The position numbers and the translations under genes were made by a program. The notes below the pieces were generated by a model. That model did no database searches. It worked only from the letters and a program-made list of their open reading frames with translations, and was not told the DNA's origin. From Hanstruepera neustonica (GTDB taxonomy: Bacteria > Bacteroidota > Bacteroidia > Flavobacteriales > Flavobacteriaceae), in assembly GCF_002895005.1 (NCBI RefSeq), contig NZ_POWF01000007.1, positions 62,001-126,000 on the forward strand: a DNA stretch of 64,000 nucleotides, given 5' to 3'. Every line of letters begins with the position of its first letter. The stretch's first letter is position 1. Shown piece by piece: positions 34,332-43,891 of the stretch.

Positions 34332-35048
34332 ATGGCCTTAAAAAAAACATTTAAAATCATTATTGGTTTGTTGATTTTTCTAACATTGCCAAGTCTATTA
34401 TTTTTCGGTTTTGTTTATTTCAATTATCATGAAGACTTACCTCAAGGTGAAACTGGCGAACAAGCAAATACTTTAGCCCTATCGATGCTAAATTCATTAG
34501 ATTATGAAGCCTATAAAAACACCGCCTACATTGAATGGACTTTTAAAAGTAAACGGCATTATAAATGGAAAAAAGATCAAGGTACATGTTCGGTTTTTTG
34601 GAAAAATATTCAAGTGAACCTAAAATTAGATAATCCGACTGGCTCCAAGGTATATATTGACAACCAAGAAATTGATAACGAGGAATCAAAAAACCTGATA
34701 AAAAAAGCCATGGCCTATTTTAATAATGATTCCTTCTGGTTAGTAGCTCCGTACGAGGTCATGGATTTTGATGTCTCCAGAAAAGTTGTTACTCTTGAAA
34801 ATAATCAAAATGCACTGCTAGTAACTTACGCACCGAATAGTAACAATCCTGATGAATCGTTTTTGTGGATATTAGATGAGAATTATAAACCCACCAAATT
34901 CAAAATGTGGGTTGATGATTTACCAATTGGTGGACTGGAAGCCTCTTGGACCGATTGGACTACCACGGAAAGTGGTGCCCAGTTACCCACATTTCATGAG
35001 TTTTTATTTTTCGGTATTCAGCTACAGGATGTCAAAGGAACTCCCTAG
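34332..35048 (+). CDS. Unknown membrane-anchored exported protein
   Basis: A 238-residue protein with one N-terminal membrane helix (IIIGLLIFLTLPSLLFFGFVYF) and an extracytoplasmic domain of about 205 residues. Regular strands (HYKWKKDQGTCSVFWKNIQV, KVVTLENNQNALLVTYAPN, FLWILDENYKPTKFKMWVDD) suggest a lipoprotein-localisation (LolA/LolB)-like half barrel, but I could not confirm a family. There is no lipobox. It is the last gene of the operon from the AcpH-like gene. It converges with the following minus-strand gene, with one base between the stop codons. Confidence 0.75.
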   Translation: MALKKTFKIIIGLLIFLTLPSLLFFGFVYFNYHEDLPQGETGEQANTLALSMLNSLDYEAYKNTAYIEWTFKSKRHYKWKKDQGTCSVFWKNIQVNLKLDNPTGSKVYIDNQEIDNEESKNLIKKAMAYFNNDSFWLVAPYEVMDFDVSRKVVTLENNQNALLVTYAPNSNNPDESFLWILDENYKPTKFKMWVDDLPIGGLEASWTDWTTTESGAQLPTFHEFLFFGIQLQDVKGTP

Positions 35049-35049
35049 G

Positions 35050-35577
35050 TTAGGATGACTTCTGCCCTACAAATTGCTGATCCTTCAATTTAAACAACAC
35101 ATTAAAGGTGGTCAAACTACCGTAGCTACGGGTGATATATTGTTGTAAATCAATCTTTTCCTGCTCATCTAAACTATTACTTGAATTTATTTTCTGCTCC
35201 ATGACACGTAAGCGATCACGCACCATAGTTATCTTATGAAAAAAACTATCGATAGGAACTTCTTTACTTTGCAATGCGGTATCTCCAGGTTCCAAAATCA
35301 ACTTCCCGCCTTTCCATTTGTCCGCAATATGAACCACTTCACTAATATCACTGTATTTTTTTAAAATCTCTACCAAACTACTTTCTACATCAAAGAAACT
35401 AACGGTGTCCACATCGTCTTGAGCAGCTTCTATCACCTCAAACTCCGAGTCAATATCAATGGTCTCCAAGCCACCTTCAATAAAAGTCACCCAATACTGA
35501 TTAGAACTTACATTGGTAACGACACCTTTACCATATTCTGGATGATTTATTCGAGAACTGATTCCTAATAATTTCAT
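35050..35577 (-). CDS. Unknown protein with N-terminal SH3-like segment
   Basis: A 175-residue soluble protein from ATG 35577 (MKLLGISSRINHPEYGKGVV); the frame to 35646 is not supported. The first 50 residues (NHPEYGKGVVTNVSSNQYWVTFIEGGLETI) resemble the small beta barrel often found at the end of UvrD/PcrA helicases. A helical middle and C-terminal part carries KITMVRDRLRVMEQKI, common to a conserved Bacteroidota hypothetical family. It is divergent from uvrA, 102 bases apart, so a DNA-related role is possible but not shown. Confidence 0.75.
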   Translation of the reverse strand: MKLLGISSRINHPEYGKGVVTNVSSNQYWVTFIEGGLETIDIDSEFEVIEAAQDDVDTVSFFDVESSLVEILKKYSDISEVVHIADKWKGGKLILEPGDTALQSKEVPIDSFFHKITMVRDRLRVMEQKINSSNSLDEQEKIDLQQYITRSYGSLTTFNVLFKLKDQQFVGQKSS

Positions 35578-35655
35578 GATTTTATTTTTTGATTTAGAAT
35601 ACAATAATAACAAAATCTGCTTTAACGCTTCACAAAAAATTAACATCTAAAATTG

Positions 35656-35663
35656 TACCTTTG
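35656..35663 (+). promoter_or_regulatory. Putative -7 element of uvrA
   Basis: TACCTTTG matches TAnnTTTG, 15 bases before the uvrA ATG at 35679. Confidence 0.5.
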
Positions 35664-35678
35664 CAACTTTGCAATGCT

Positions 35679-38513
35679 ATGAGTCAATTTGAAGAAAATA
35701 TCGAAGTAAAAGGTGCTCGGGTACACAACCTGAAAAACATCGATGTCTCCATTCCAAGGGAAAAACTAGTTGTTATTACAGGTTTATCAGGAAGTGGTAA
35801 GTCATCGTTGGCATTCGATACGATTTATGCTGAAGGTCAAAGACGCTACATTGAGACATTTTCGGCTTACGCAAGACAATTTTTAGGTGGATTGGAACGT
35901 CCTGATGTTGACAAAATTGACGGACTCTCCCCTGTTATCGCCATCGAACAAAAGACTACTAGTAAATCACCACGTTCAACTGTTGGAACCATTACTGAAA
36001 TTTATGATTTTCTGCGTTTGCTATTTGCACGTGCCAGTGATGCTTACAGTTTTAATACGGGTGAGAAAATGGTGAGCTATAATGATGAACAGATTAAGGA
36101 TCTCATCAAAGAATCATTTTCTGGTAAACGAATCAATATTCTTTCCCCTGTAATACGATCCAGAAAAGGACACTATCGGGAATTGTTTGAGCAAATTGCT
36201 AAACAAGGATTTATAAAGGTTAGAACTGATGGTGAGATACGTGATCTGGTAAAAGGTATGAAATTGGATCGCTACAAAACTCATGATATAGAAATTGTTA
36301 TTGACCGATTAAAAATTGACAACAATACCGATAATGATAAGCGCCTGATGGAAACCATCAATACCGCTATGTATCATGGTGAAGATGTCCTTATGGTTAT
36401 CGATCAAGACACGCAAGAAGTGCGATATTTTAGCCGGAACTTGATGTGTCCCTCAACTGGTATTTCGTATCCGAATCCAGAACCCAATAATTTTTCATTT
36501 AATTCGCCCAAAGGAGCTTGTCCAAAATGCAACGGTATTGGAACCCTTTATGAAATAAATGAAGACAAAATAATACCTAATCCTAATTTATCCATAAATG
36601 CTGGTGCATTAGCGCCACATGGTCCTGAAAAGAAAAGCTGGATTTTCAAACAGTTTGAAACCATTGCACAACGTTATGGCTTTTCATTGAATGATCCTTT
36701 CAAATCCATTCCTGAAGAAGCCAAACAAACCATTTTGTACGGTGGCAATGAGAAATTTTCAGTTGAAAGTAAAACCCTTGGCGTAACTCGTGACTATAAA
36801 ATCGACTTTGAAGGGGTTGCTAACTTCATTGAAAATCAATACAAATCAGCTGAATCAACCTCACTAAAGCGTTGGGCTAAAGACTATATGGATAAGGTAA
36901 ATTGTTCCGAATGTCATGGTTCGCGCTTGAGAAAAGAATCGCTATATTTTAAAGTAAACGGATTGAATATAGCCGAATTAGCCCAAAAAGACATTATTGA
37001 TTTATATCAATGGTTCCAAGAATTGGACAGCCATTTATCTGACATGCAATTAAAGATTTCGGAAGAAATCACTAAAGAAATCAAAGCACGCTTGCAGTTT
37101 TTATTGGATGTTGGGCTGGATTATTTATCCTTAAACAGAAGTTCCAAATCGCTTTCTGGTGGTGAGGCACAACGCATAAGACTAGCTACACAAATAGGTT
37201 CTCAATTGGTAGGTGTGTTGTATATTTTAGATGAGCCTAGTATTGGGCTACATCAAAGAGACAATGAAAAGCTAATCAAATCGTTGGTTTCCTTGCGAGA
37301 TATCGGGAATTCCGTTATTGTGGTAGAACACGACAAGGACATGATCGAACATGCTGATTATGTTATTGATATTGGTCCTAAAGCTGGTAAGCATGGAGGC
37401 GAAATCATAAGCGAGGGTTCTCCTAGCGAACTTAAAACCCATCATACACTCACTGCCGACTATTTAAATGGTTCAAAAGAAATTGAAGTTCCTGAAAAAC
37501 GACGTGAAGGTAATGGTAAAGTGCTATCCTTAAAAGGATGTACTGGCAACAATTTAAAAAATGTTTCCCTAGATATTCCATTAGGTAAAATGATTGGCAT
37601 TACGGGTGTTTCTGGCAGTGGTAAATCCACATTGATTAATGAAACATTATATCCCATTATGAATGCACATTACTTCAATGGCGTTAAAAAACCTATGCCT
37701 TACAAAAGCATAAAGGGCTTGGAACACATTGATAAGGTGATTGATATCAACCAATCACCAATTGGGAGAACGCCTAGAAGTAATCCCGCTACCTATACAG
37801 GAACATTTAGTGAAATCCGTAGCCTTTTTGCTAAAATTCCTGAAGCTATGATTCGCGGCTATAAACCAGGACGCTTCAGTTTTAATGTTAAAGGTGGGCG
37901 TTGTGAAACCTGTCAAGGAGGTGGTTTACGCGTTATCGAAATGAATTTTTTGCCTGATGTTTATGTAGAATGTGAAACTTGTCAAGGAAAGCGTTTTAAC
38001 AGAGAAACATTAGAGATTCGCTATAAAGGAAAATCGATAAGTGATATTTTAGAAATGACTATTAATGAGGCTGTTGAATTTTTTGAGCATATTCCGAAAA
38101 TTCACAAGAAACTCAAAACTATTAAAGATGTTGGACTAGGATACATTACTTTAGGACAACAAAGTACGACCCTTTCAGGTGGTGAAGCGCAACGTATTAA
38201 ATTGGCAACTGAATTAAGTAAACGAGATACCGGAAACACCTTTTACATTTTAGATGAACCTACTACAGGCCTACACTTTGAAGATATTAGAGTTCTCATG
38301 ATTGTTCTTAATAAACTAGTCAATAAAGGTAATACTGTACTCATTATTGAACATAATTTGGACGTCATCAAAACGGTTGACTATATATTTGATATTGGTT
38401 ATGAAGGCGGAAAAAATGGTGGTGAGATTGTCGCCAAAGGAACACCTGAAGACATACTTAAAAACAAGAAAAGCTACACAGCCCAATTTCTTAAAAAAGA
38501 ACTAATCGCATAA
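35679..38513 (+). CDS. uvrA: Excinuclease ABC subunit A
   Basis: A 944-residue protein from ATG 35679 (MSQFEENIEVKGARVHNLKN); the frame to 35661 adds six residues. It has two ABC modules, with Walker A GLSGSGKSSL and GVSGSGKSTL, two LSGGEAQRI signatures, and Cys pairs (CPKCNGIG, CSECHGSR, and CETCQGGG with CETCQGKRF) for zinc fingers. UvrA scans DNA for bulky damage and loads UvrB in nucleotide excision repair. It has its own promoter and is likely followed by a read-through or attenuating hairpin before the small membrane gene. Confidence 0.97.
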   Translation: MSQFEENIEVKGARVHNLKNIDVSIPREKLVVITGLSGSGKSSLAFDTIYAEGQRRYIETFSAYARQFLGGLERPDVDKIDGLSPVIAIEQKTTSKSPRSTVGTITEIYDFLRLLFARASDAYSFNTGEKMVSYNDEQIKDLIKESFSGKRINILSPVIRSRKGHYRELFEQIAKQGFIKVRTDGEIRDLVKGMKLDRYKTHDIEIVIDRLKIDNNTDNDKRLMETINTAMYHGEDVLMVIDQDTQEVRYFSRNLMCPSTGISYPNPEPNNFSFNSPKGACPKCNGIGTLYEINEDKIIPNPNLSINAGALAPHGPEKKSWIFKQFETIAQRYGFSLNDPFKSIPEEAKQTILYGGNEKFSVESKTLGVTRDYKIDFEGVANFIENQYKSAESTSLKRWAKDYMDKVNCSECHGSRLRKESLYFKVNGLNIAELAQKDIIDLYQWFQELDSHLSDMQLKISEEITKEIKARLQFLLDVGLDYLSLNRSSKSLSGGEAQRIRLATQIGSQLVGVLYILDEPSIGLHQRDNEKLIKSLVSLRDIGNSVIVVEHDKDMIEHADYVIDIGPKAGKHGGEIISEGSPSELKTHHTLTADYLNGSKEIEVPEKRREGNGKVLSLKGCTGNNLKNVSLDIPLGKMIGITGVSGSGKSTLINETLYPIMNAHYFNGVKKPMPYKSIKGLEHIDKVIDINQSPIGRTPRSNPATYTGTFSEIRSLFAKIPEAMIRGYKPGRFSFNVKGGRCETCQGGGLRVIEMNFLPDVYVECETCQGKRFNRETLEIRYKGKSISDILEMTINEAVEFFEHIPKIHKKLKTIKDVGLGYITLGQQSTTLSGGEAQRIKLATELSKRDTGNTFYILDEPTTGLHFEDIRVLMIVLNKLVNKGNTVLIIEHNLDVIKTVDYIFDIGYEGGKNGGEIVAKGTPEDILKNKKSYTAQFLKKELIA

Positions 38514-38527
38514 TTGTTCGGTTTAAA

Positions 38528-38737
<210 letters not shown>

Positions 38738-38839
38738 TTTAAATTTAAGAATGAAGAATATTTAAGGTAAACAATATGTTTACCTTTTTCTTTGGCCAAT
38801 AATTAAGAATTAAGATTGCAGAAAGGCAATAATTCTTCA

Positions 38840-38847
38840 TAAATTTG
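38840..38847 (+). promoter_or_regulatory. Putative promoter of the LOG-family gene
   Basis: TAAATTTG (38840-38847) matches TAnnTTTG, with TTG at 38815-38817 and 22 bases between, close to Bacteroidota spacing. The leader to the ATG is about 58 bases. Confidence 0.5.
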
Positions 38848-38904
38848 CGAACTTCGGGCTAAAAATCTGAAATAGCTCCTTTCTAATTTTTAAACAGAAA
38901 ATTA

Positions 38905-39594
38905 ATGAGAAAAGAACAGCACCACAAAAGGTGGAATGAAATAAAAACGAATGATTCTTGGGCCATATTTAAAATTATGGGCGAGTTTGTAAACGGTTAT
39001 GAAAAGTTGAGTCGTATTGGACCTTGTGTATCTATTTTTGGATCGGCTCGAACCAAACCTGATCATAAATATTATCAATTAGCCGAAGATGTTGCTTGTA
39101 AAATTGTTGAACATGGCTATGGCGTCATTACTGGAGGTGGACCTGGGATTATGGAAGCTGGTAACAAGGGAGCCCATATTGCAGGTGGTACTTCTGTGGG
39201 ACTCAATATTGAATTGCCTTTTGAGCAACATGATAATCCCTATATAGATTCAGACAAGAGTTTGGATTTTGATTATTTCTTTGTTAGAAAAGTTATGTTC
39301 GTAAAATACTCCCAAGGTTTTGTAGTTATGCCTGGTGGATTTGGGACATTAGATGAATTGTTTGAGGCCATCACGCTCATCCAAACCAATAAAATTGAAA
39401 AGTTTCCCATAATTTTGGTTGGAACCGATTTTTGGACAGGTTTGATGGATTGGATAAAAGAAACGCTCCTAGATAGATTTAGTAATATCAGTGCCAAAGA
39501 TTTGGATCTTATTCATTTGGTTGACACTGCCGATGAAGTTATTACTATTTTAGATAGTTTCTACAAAGAATCTGGATTAAGTCCGAATTTTTAA
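38905..39594 (+). CDS. LOG-family (TIGR00730) nucleotide phosphoribohydrolase-like protein
   Basis: A 229-residue protein. GPCVSIFGSARTKPDHKYY and VITGGGPGIMEAGNKGAH form the Rossmann-like start; the active-site motif PGGFGTLDELFEA is at about 142. LOG proteins release the base from cytokinin-type or purine nucleoside monophosphates. The family has often been called 'lysine decarboxylase', wrongly. Cytoplasmic. It is followed 21 bases later by the exported nuclease gene, so they may share a transcript. Confidence 0.93.
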   Translation: MRKEQHHKRWNEIKTNDSWAIFKIMGEFVNGYEKLSRIGPCVSIFGSARTKPDHKYYQLAEDVACKIVEHGYGVITGGGPGIMEAGNKGAHIAGGTSVGLNIELPFEQHDNPYIDSDKSLDFDYFFVRKVMFVKYSQGFVVMPGGFGTLDELFEAITLIQTNKIEKFPIILVGTDFWTGLMDWIKETLLDRFSNISAKDLDLIHLVDTADEVITILDSFYKESGLSPNF

Positions 39595-39615
39595 TTCGGA
39601 AACTAAAATAATAGC

Positions 39616-40887
39616 ATGAAAAGAAAAATTCTTCTTTTATGGTTTTTTACCATAATAAACAGTTCATTGTTGCTTTCTCAAGAAAGCTTCAATGTCATGT
39701 TTTACAATTTGTTGAATTTTCCATTAGAAGATGCTGTACCTAACCGTATTCAATACCTCAATACAATCCTCAACGATTACCTTCCAGACGTATTTATGGT
39801 ATGTGAATTAAACAATGACAATGGTGCCAATGATATTTTAAATAGTTTAAGAACTAGCGTCAGTAGTGATTTTGAAATGGCCACATTTGTTCAGAATACA
39901 TCTGATGATAATATTGGAGACCAAAACGATTTACAAAACTTAATATACTACAATAGCTCAAAATTCATTTTAGAAAGTCAGAGTATTGTAACGACTATAT
40001 TCAGGGATTTTAACCACTATGAATTAAAGATTAATACCGTTAATCAAGATACAAATCCAATTGTTATTGATTTTATAGTCTGCCACTTGAAAGCATCAGA
40101 CGGATCAGAAAATGAAGCATCTCGATTGGAAATGGTTGAAGACTTAACCGCCTATCTAAATACATTTCCCTCTGACAGTAATGTGGTTCTAGGTGGTGAT
40201 TTAAACTTATACACGTACTCCGAGGATGCATTTCAAGAATTAACAGATACTACCAACAACATCGTATTTGTTGACCCAGCCAATCAAATAGGAAGTTGGC
40301 ATAACAACACCCTTTTTATTGATGTTTTTACGCAGTCAACGCGAACGCAATCTGGTATGGGTGGCACAACCGGAGGTTTTGATGATCGGTTTGATTTCAT
40401 ATTGTGTTCTGATAACCTGATTGATAATTCAAATATTTATTATGCTCCAAACTCCTATCAAGTATTTGGCAACAATGGCAATATAGATTGCTTTAATAAT
40501 GCCATAATTGATCCAGAATGTAGTGGTACTGAATTTTCTTTTGAAATCCGTGATGCTTTACACAATTTTAGTGATCATCTTCCCGTTACATTACAGATTG
40601 AAACTACCGAAACCCTGTTGAATGTAGAAGAAAATACCATTCAATCAAATTTTGAAATTGTTGGCACAAACATTGTTCAAAATAGTATTACCATTAGTCT
40701 GGTAGACCAATCTAACTTCATTAAAAAACTTAAAATTTACAATGCGTTAGGGCAATGTGTGAAAACTATTGCTAGAGGCACATCGGACTATGATACGGTT
40801 GATGTATCTGGTCTTGCTGATGGCCTTTATTACATTAAGCCAGTATACGCCCAAGTTGAACCGTTAAAGTTTGTAAAGACACATTGA
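39616..40887 (+). CDS. Exported endonuclease/exonuclease/phosphatase-family protein with T9SS tail
   Basis: A 423-residue protein with a signal peptide (ILLLWFFTIINSSLLLSQ). The EEP domain covers about 22-330, with FNVMFYNLLNFP, CELNN, GGDLNLY (about 191) and the catalytic SDHLPVTLQ (about 319). The C-terminal about 78 residues (KLKIYNALGQCVKTI and DVSGLADGLYYIKPV) form a T9SS type A sorting domain, so it is secreted or attached to the surface. It may be a DNase or a phosphodiesterase. The stop overlaps the next gene's TTG start. Confidence 0.92.
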   Translation: MKRKILLLWFFTIINSSLLLSQESFNVMFYNLLNFPLEDAVPNRIQYLNTILNDYLPDVFMVCELNNDNGANDILNSLRTSVSSDFEMATFVQNTSDDNIGDQNDLQNLIYYNSSKFILESQSIVTTIFRDFNHYELKINTVNQDTNPIVIDFIVCHLKASDGSENEASRLEMVEDLTAYLNTFPSDSNVVLGGDLNLYTYSEDAFQELTDTTNNIVFVDPANQIGSWHNNTLFIDVFTQSTRTQSGMGGTTGGFDDRFDFILCSDNLIDNSNIYYAPNSYQVFGNNGNIDCFNNAIIDPECSGTEFSFEIRDALHNFSDHLPVTLQIETTETLLNVEENTIQSNFEIVGTNIVQNSITISLVDQSNFIKKLKIYNALGQCVKTIARGTSDYDTVDVSGLADGLYYIKPVYAQVEPLKFVKTH

Positions 40888-43721
40888 AAGCCCGCTACTA
40901 TTTAAGTTTATTTTTCACTTGCATTGGCATACTAGCTCTAGGACAAAACCAAATTGATCTTAAAGCTCAATTAAATACGGAAAAAAACCAAATTAAAATA
41001 GCTCAAACCATAACCTATTTTAATTCAACTTCCGATACTTTACAATCTATTTACCTAAACGATTGGAGCAATAGCTATTCTACTAAAAACACACCTTTAG
41101 CCAAACGTTTTTCTGAAGAATTCAAAACAGAGTTTCATTTTGCTAAAAACGAAGACCGAGGTTACACAGTAATTACTTCTTTAAAGCAAAATGACGAAGA
41201 AATAAATTTTGAACGGTTAAAAAATCAAATTGATATAATCAGAGTCGACTTAAACAAACCGCTTTACCCGAACGATTCATATACTATCAATTTGAACTAC
41301 ATCATACAGATTCCTAATGATAAATTTACTAGATATGGTGTTACTTCAGATGGCGATTATAATTTGCGCTATTGGTACATCAGTCCAGCAGTTTATGATG
41401 GAAAATGGCAGTTTAGCAGTAATAAGGATTTAGACGATATGTATGTTCCAAAATCTGATATCCGACTGGAACTAACCTGCCCAATGAACTACTATGTAGT
41501 TTCCGAACTGAATCAGTTTGATTATGACCAAATTAATGGCAATCAACTATTTGTATTTACAGGAAGCGATCGAATTAATTCAAAACTATTTATTAATAAG
41601 GGCTTCAATTATAGGCAAATAGAAACAGATTTTTTTACAGTTTCTTCGAATATTGATGATGAGGAATTAAATTCATTCAATAAGGCCATTATTACTGATA
41701 ATATTGCATCTTTTTTATCTAAAACACTTGGACCCTATCCGCATCAAAAATTGTTGGTAACCGATATTGATTATAAAAAGAGCCCTATTTATGGGTTAAA
41801 TCTGCTGCCAGATTTCATTAGGCCTTTTCCAGATAATTTTCAATATGAACTTAAAGTCCTAAAAACAGCCTTGCACAATTATTTAGAAAATGTGCTTTTG
41901 TTAAACCCACGTGAAGACCAATGGATTCTTGATGGTATTCAAACCTATTATCTCATGAAATATGTTGAGGAGTACTATCCTGATATGAAATTAGCAGGTG
42001 CTTTCTCGCGAATTTGGGGCTTGAAATCATTTCATGCAGCACAATTGGATTTTAATGCACAATATAGTTTCCTTTATATGAATATGGCACGAGAAAATTT
42101 AGACCAGCCACTATCCATGCATAAAGACTCTTTGTTAAAATTTAATGAGAACATTGCTAACAAATATAAAGCTGGTGTAGGTCTCAAATATTTAGAAGAT
42201 TATTTAAATAATAGCATTATTGATTCGGCACTTAAGGAATATATTTCCTCAAGGTCTTTAAAAGTCACAGGATCCAAAGATTTTGAAGCATTTTTAAAGT
42301 CAAAAACTTCAAAGAATTTAGAATGGTTTTTTACGGATTATCTGACAACAACCAAGGCTATTGATTATACTATTTCAAATGTTATTGTAAAAGAAGATTC
42401 ACTTCGGGTTACAATAAAAAACAGAAGTGAAGCCGTTGTACCCATTTCATTATTTTCAATGCAGGATGATATTGTAAGATCTAAAATATGGATTGACCCT
42501 ATTAAAGATTCCTCAACAGTTACCATTTCAAATGAAGGCTACACAAAACTGGTTTTAAACCAAGACCAAATTGTACCAGAGTTTAACATGAGGAACAATA
42601 CCAAATCACTCAAAAACTCTTTGTTTAACAGACCATTGCAACTACGTCTGATTAAAGATATTGAGGATCCAAGCTACAACCAAGTTTTTTTAATGCCAAT
42701 TGTTGAGTTTAATAACATTTATGATGGCATCGTTTTAGGCGTAAAGGCCTATAATAAAACCATTTTAAGAAAAGCATTCAATTATAAAATTGCTCCACAG
42801 TATGGCTTAAAGTCTAAATCTTTAACAGGTAACGTTTCGTTAGATTATAGCCAGTTTATAGACAATTCGGATAAGTTGTTTTTAATTAGGTATGGTGTTG
42901 GAGCAAGCTATGAAAGTTATGCCGATAATTTATTTGTTAGAAAATTCACACCTGGAATGAAGTTTTATTTTAGGGACAACACCAACTTACGATCTAATAA
43001 ACGCAATTCATTATCCTTGCGTTATATAGACATTAATCGAGACAAAGACCCAAATGCCATATTAACATCCGAAACAGTAGAACCAAATTACAGTGTCTTT
43101 AATGCCAGATTTAATCATGTTGACAGAGATTTGGTTGATTTCTCTTCTTGGTTTGCCGATTTACAAATAGCCAAAAACTTTGGAAAAGTAGCTCTTAACT
43201 ACGAATACCGAAAATTAACAAAAAGTAACAGGCGCTATTTGTTAAGATTATATGCAGGTGCATTCCTTTACAATAAGACCTATCAAGATTCCGACTATTT
43301 TAGTTTTGCACTTGATAGACCAACAGATTATTTGTTTGATTATAATTATTACGGGCGTTCTGAAAGTTCTGGTCTATTCAGTCAACAGTTAATTGTTGCT
43401 GAAGGAGGTTTTAAATCCCAATTAAATCCTGGTTTTGCTAATCAATGGATTACAACACTGAATGGCAGTACCACCATTTGGAAATATATTATGGCATACG
43501 GTGATTTAGGGCTTGTAAAAAACCATGGTTCTGATGCCGAAGTTGTCTATGATTCTGGTCTTCGATTTATTTTAGTAGAAGATTACTTTGAAATATTCTT
43601 TCCTGTTTACTCCAATTTAGGATGGGAAATATCCCAACCAAATTATGATCAAAAAATACGTTTTATTGTTACTCTAGATTTCAAAACCCTACTTGGGTTA
43701 TTCTCTAGACGATGGTATTAA
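40884..43721 (+). CDS. Degenerate M1-peptidase-like domain fused to an outer-membrane beta barrel
   Basis: A 945-residue protein started by TTG (MKARYYLSLFFTCIGILALG gives a signal peptide; there is no suitable ATG). Residues about 20-240 are M1-type N-terminal beta sheet. The central helical part has, where HExxH is expected, HNYLEN (about 330), then WILDGIQTYYLMKY (about 345), where the zinc Glu would be. The metal ligands are thus lost. From about 590 to 945 comes a run of amphipathic strands ending SRRWY, typical of an outer-membrane barrel. The start codon overlaps the nuclease stop (TTGA). I infer a non-catalytic binding domain on the periplasmic side of a barrel. Confidence 0.8.
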   Translation: MKARYYLSLFFTCIGILALGQNQIDLKAQLNTEKNQIKIAQTITYFNSTSDTLQSIYLNDWSNSYSTKNTPLAKRFSEEFKTEFHFAKNEDRGYTVITSLKQNDEEINFERLKNQIDIIRVDLNKPLYPNDSYTINLNYIIQIPNDKFTRYGVTSDGDYNLRYWYISPAVYDGKWQFSSNKDLDDMYVPKSDIRLELTCPMNYYVVSELNQFDYDQINGNQLFVFTGSDRINSKLFINKGFNYRQIETDFFTVSSNIDDEELNSFNKAIITDNIASFLSKTLGPYPHQKLLVTDIDYKKSPIYGLNLLPDFIRPFPDNFQYELKVLKTALHNYLENVLLLNPREDQWILDGIQTYYLMKYVEEYYPDMKLAGAFSRIWGLKSFHAAQLDFNAQYSFLYMNMARENLDQPLSMHKDSLLKFNENIANKYKAGVGLKYLEDYLNNSIIDSALKEYISSRSLKVTGSKDFEAFLKSKTSKNLEWFFTDYLTTTKAIDYTISNVIVKEDSLRVTIKNRSEAVVPISLFSMQDDIVRSKIWIDPIKDSSTVTISNEGYTKLVLNQDQIVPEFNMRNNTKSLKNSLFNRPLQLRLIKDIEDPSYNQVFLMPIVEFNNIYDGIVLGVKAYNKTILRKAFNYKIAPQYGLKSKSLTGNVSLDYSQFIDNSDKLFLIRYGVGASYESYADNLFVRKFTPGMKFYFRDNTNLRSNKRNSLSLRYIDINRDKDPNAILTSETVEPNYSVFNARFNHVDRDLVDFSSWFADLQIAKNFGKVALNYEYRKLTKSNRRYLLRLYAGAFLYNKTYQDSDYFSFALDRPTDYLFDYNYYGRSESSGLFSQQLIVAEGGFKSQLNPGFANQWITTLNGSTTIWKYIMAYGDLGLVKNHGSDAEVVYDSGLRFILVEDYFEIFFPVYSNLGWEISQPNYDQKIRFIVTLDFKTLLGLFSRRWY

Positions 43722-43841
43722 GGGGTATTTCATCAATACATTATTCTTAATGGAATTGCTGTAATTTAAATATTGTTGAAATATTCTTAAATAATCATAT
43801 TATTTTTTAGATTATCTTCAATTTTATAACACTTTTCAGCG

Positions 43842-43872
43842 TTGGAAATCTTACCATTATTAGCTACCTTTG
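43842..43872 (+). promoter_or_regulatory. Putative promoter of the E1 dehydrogenase gene
   Basis: TTG at 43842-43844 and TACCTTTG at 43865-43872 with 20 bases between match the Bacteroidota -33/-7 pattern. The ATG follows 20 bases later. Confidence 0.55.
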
Positions 43873-43891
43873 CAAAAATACCCAGCGATAT

